Shown in pieces: positions 34,181-35,527 of a DNA stretch of 35,527 bases. The DNA is taken from positions 1-35,527 of the forward strand of contig JAGXHU010000063.1 in the NCBI GenBank assembly GCA_024636015.1, read 5' to 3'. The notes beneath the pieces were generated by a model. The model made no database searches and was not told the origin of the DNA. It worked only from the letters and a program-made list of their open reading frames with translations. The translations under genes and the position numbers were made by a program. Within the stretch, counting starts at the first letter, position 1. The number at the start of each line of letters is the position of its first letter. The stretch is from Halothiobacillus sp. Its GTDB lineage: Bacteria; Pseudomonadota; Gammaproteobacteria; Halothiobacillales; Halothiobacillaceae.

Positions 34181-34897
34181 ATGTCCCCCAGCGCAGCCGA
34201 CATGCCGCCTGATCTGTTTTCAGAAATGACCTGGTCGGATCGGAAAATCGATCGGGCCATGCTCGAAAAGCTGTCCCTGCTCGATACGCCGGTCACCCTG
34301 ATTCGTTGTGATCTTGAGGAGACCGATGCAACGCGGTTGAGTTTTCGGGGTTGGGTGTTTGACGAATGCAGGCTCCATCGAACGCAGTTCACCGGCGCAC
34401 ACATGGAAGGGGTGCGGTGGACGCGCTGTCGCGGCGGGTTTACGGATTTCACCGGGGCGGATCTCACCGATAACGCGTTTGTATCGAGTGATTTCAACAA
34501 CAGTAATTTCCGTGGTGCGCGGCTGTCGTCCGCGCGGTTCACGGGCTGCAAGCTGACCGGCGCGAATCTCACGGAAACGAAAGCCATGTTGGTTATTTTT
34601 GAGGAAACCTTGCTGACAGCCGCTTCACTGCGCGGCTTCTCGTTCAGGAAAGCGGTGCTTAATCAGCTCGATTTCCAATTCGCCGACTTGCGCAGCTGCG
34701 ATTTCAGGGACGCCGTCTTTGGCGATTGCAGTTTGCGGGAAGCCAATCTGGCCGATGCCCGTTTCGAAGGCGCCGATTTGCGCGGTGCCGATCTCGGCGG
34801 AATTCGGCTTCAGGATGCGCGTCCATTCAGAGGGGCAACCATTTCACGCAGTCAGGCGAGCCAGTTACTGGCGGAACTGGGCTTGAACGTGCAATGA
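34181..34897 (+). CDS. Pentapeptide-repeat protein
   Basis: 238 residues. From about residue 45 the sequence follows the A(D/N)LxX pentapeptide pattern almost without break: GADLTDNAFVSSDFNNSNFR, GCKLTGANLTET, FADLRSCDFRDAVF, REANLADARFEGADLRGADL. Such repeats build a right-handed square beta-helix. Some (Qnr, MfpA) mimic DNA and protect gyrase, but most have no known role. The final IRLQDARPFRGATISRSQAS with a Leu-rich end is typical of the Qnr-like/YbbO group cap. The 3' third of the gene is duplicated downstream. Confidence 0.9.
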   Translation: MSPSAADMPPDLFSEMTWSDRKIDRAMLEKLSLLDTPVTLIRCDLEETDATRLSFRGWVFDECRLHRTQFTGAHMEGVRWTRCRGGFTDFTGADLTDNAFVSSDFNNSNFRGARLSSARFTGCKLTGANLTETKAMLVIFEETLLTAASLRGFSFRKAVLNQLDFQFADLRSCDFRDAVFGDCSLREANLADARFEGADLRGADLGGIRLQDARPFRGATISRSQASQLLAELGLNVQ

Positions 34898-34972
34898 CGA
34901 TTCGACCAGGTGCCCGTATGGGCTATTGCCCAATGTCACCCAACCTACGAGCTGGATGGTCATTGCCTAAGT
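34658..34972. repeat. Duplicated segment, parental copy
   Basis: Covers the last 79 codons of the pentapeptide gene plus about 75 downstream bases, ending CATTGCCTAAGT. It recurs at 35078-35393 with an offset of 420-421 bases and few mismatches (for example T/C at the third base of several codons). Confidence 0.88.
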
Positions 34973-34983
34973 AACTCGTCTTT

Positions 34984-35075
34984 CGTAGGTTGGGGTAAGC
35001 CGCAGCGCACCCCAACATCGGTGGGTAGTTCGTGCGTTAGAGTGTTGGGCTGCGCTGCGCTTACCCCAACCTACG
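34984..35075. repeat. Palindromic dispersed repeat, copy 3
   Basis: Outer arms CGTAGGTTGGGGTAAG (34984-34999) and CTTACCCCAACCTACG (35060-35075) are 16-base perfect inverted repeats. Inner CACCCCAACA and TGTTGGGCTGC also pair in part. The downstream duplicate of the pentapeptide gene starts two bases after its right arm. Confidence 0.85.
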
Positions 35076-35077
35076 CG

Positions 35078-35317
35078 CTTAATCAGCTCGATTTTCAATT
35101 CGCCGACCTTCGCAGCTGCGATTTCCGGGACGCCGTCTTTGACGATTGCAGTTTGCGGGAAGCCAATCTGGCCGATGCCCGTTTCGAAGGCGCCGATTTG
35201 CGCGGTGCCGATCTCGGCGGAATCCGGCTTCAGGATGCGCGTCCCTTCAGAGGGGCAACCATTTCGCGCAGTCAGGCAAGCCAGTTACTGGCGGAACTGG
35301 GCTTGAATGTGCAATGA
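35078..35317 (+). pseudogene. Duplicated 3' fragment of the pentapeptide-repeat gene
   Basis: Encodes LNQLDFQFADLRSCDFRDAV and onward to the same end LLAELGLNVQ and stop as the parent gene, with one visible residue change (DDCS for GDCS) and a few silent ones. It has no start codon of its own; the frame reads back through the palindromic repeat to 34910 without protein character. Silent-biased differences suggest either recent origin or gene conversion. Not expected to make a stable protein. Confidence 0.85.
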
Positions 35318-35392
35318 CGATTCGCCCAGGGGGCCGTAGGGGGTATTGCCTAATGTCACCCCGACCTACGTGCTGGATGGTCATTGCCTAAG

Positions 35393-35527
35393 TGTAGAGT
35401 CCCGGATGATTGCATCGATCTGAGGCGCTGGCCTTTGTTTGTTGCCAGAAGCTTCTTTCGGTCTATCATCGACGACTATACCCGCAGTGGGAGGAGTCGA
35501 CCATGATGGTTTCTTTGCACAAGAATG
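35393..35527 (+). mobile_element. Left end of an IS element (IS481-like), cut by the window edge
   Basis: The duplicate segment matches its parent up to CCTAAGT at 35393 and then diverges abruptly into TGTAGAGTCCCGGATGATTG, so 35393 is the probable IS boundary; IS481-family ends often begin TGT. A transposase start follows 110 bases on. Confidence 0.6.
35503..35527 (+). CDS. Transposase amino terminus (partial)
   Basis: GGGAGGAG lies seven bases before an ATG, and the eight codons before the window edge read MMVSLHKN. MVSLHKNA is a typical opening of IS481-family transposases. With so few residues this rests partly on the strong ribosome-binding site and the IS boundary upstream. It may be another copy of the element whose end lies at 1-134. 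Confidence 0.6.

Overview
The window looks like chromosome of a free-living gammaproteobacterium, probably a chemolithoautotrophic one. The gene set (sspA-sspB, ftsK-lolA-rarA, an RND pump operon) is gammaproteobacterial. A CbbY-type sugar-phosphatase points to the Calvin cycle, and a Halothiobacillus-like sulfur oxidiser would fit. The genus is an inference, because no rRNA or other definitive marker is present. Most of the window is GC-rich; about 4.95-9.54 kb is clearly AT-rich and looks acquired.

Layout. (1) 1-134 is the 3' end of a transposase gene, and the far right edge (35503 on) is the 5' start of what looks like the same transposase family in the same orientation, so the window lies between two IS copies. 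(2) 194-4771: a CHASE-GGDEF-EAL cyclic-di-GMP enzyme, an SPFH/prohibitin-like membrane protein and a Skp/OmpH-type periplasmic chaperone. (3) 5035-9343, AT-rich island, all on the minus strand: a HEPN-domain protein with two zinc ribbons, then an RloC/PrrC-like ATPase with a putative anticodon-nuclease tail, then a two-TM membrane protein. This is the best candidate for an undescribed (anti-phage) system. (4) 9637-12256, minus strand: FmdB-type zinc ribbon, a frameshifted ankyrin gene, a stand-alone CZB zinc sensor and CbbY. (5) 12381-19961, plus strand: a membrane protein coupled to a ChbG/HpnK-type deacetylase, then a three-gene, translationally coupled RND efflux operon. (6) 20052-26742: sspA-sspB, ftsK, lolA, rarA and a methyltransferase, all core housekeeping. 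(7) 26752-33915: PAS-GGDEF cyclase, periplasmic rhodanese, DODA-type dioxygenase, YceI plus a truncated second yceI, a LysR regulator, a PepSY protein and two small secreted paralogues sharing a PPVYV-type motif. (8) 33934-35527: a zone of palindromic dispersed repeats, a pentapeptide-repeat gene, a partial duplicate of its 3' end, and the left end of an IS.

Shared themes are cyclic-di-GMP signalling (two cyclases and a CZB sensor), cell-envelope upkeep (Skp, LolA, SPFH, RND pump), and repeat-driven rearrangement at the right end (34.66-35.39 kb). Starts were refined by eye from ribosome-binding sites and signal peptides. Family calls rest on motif recognition, not on database searches.
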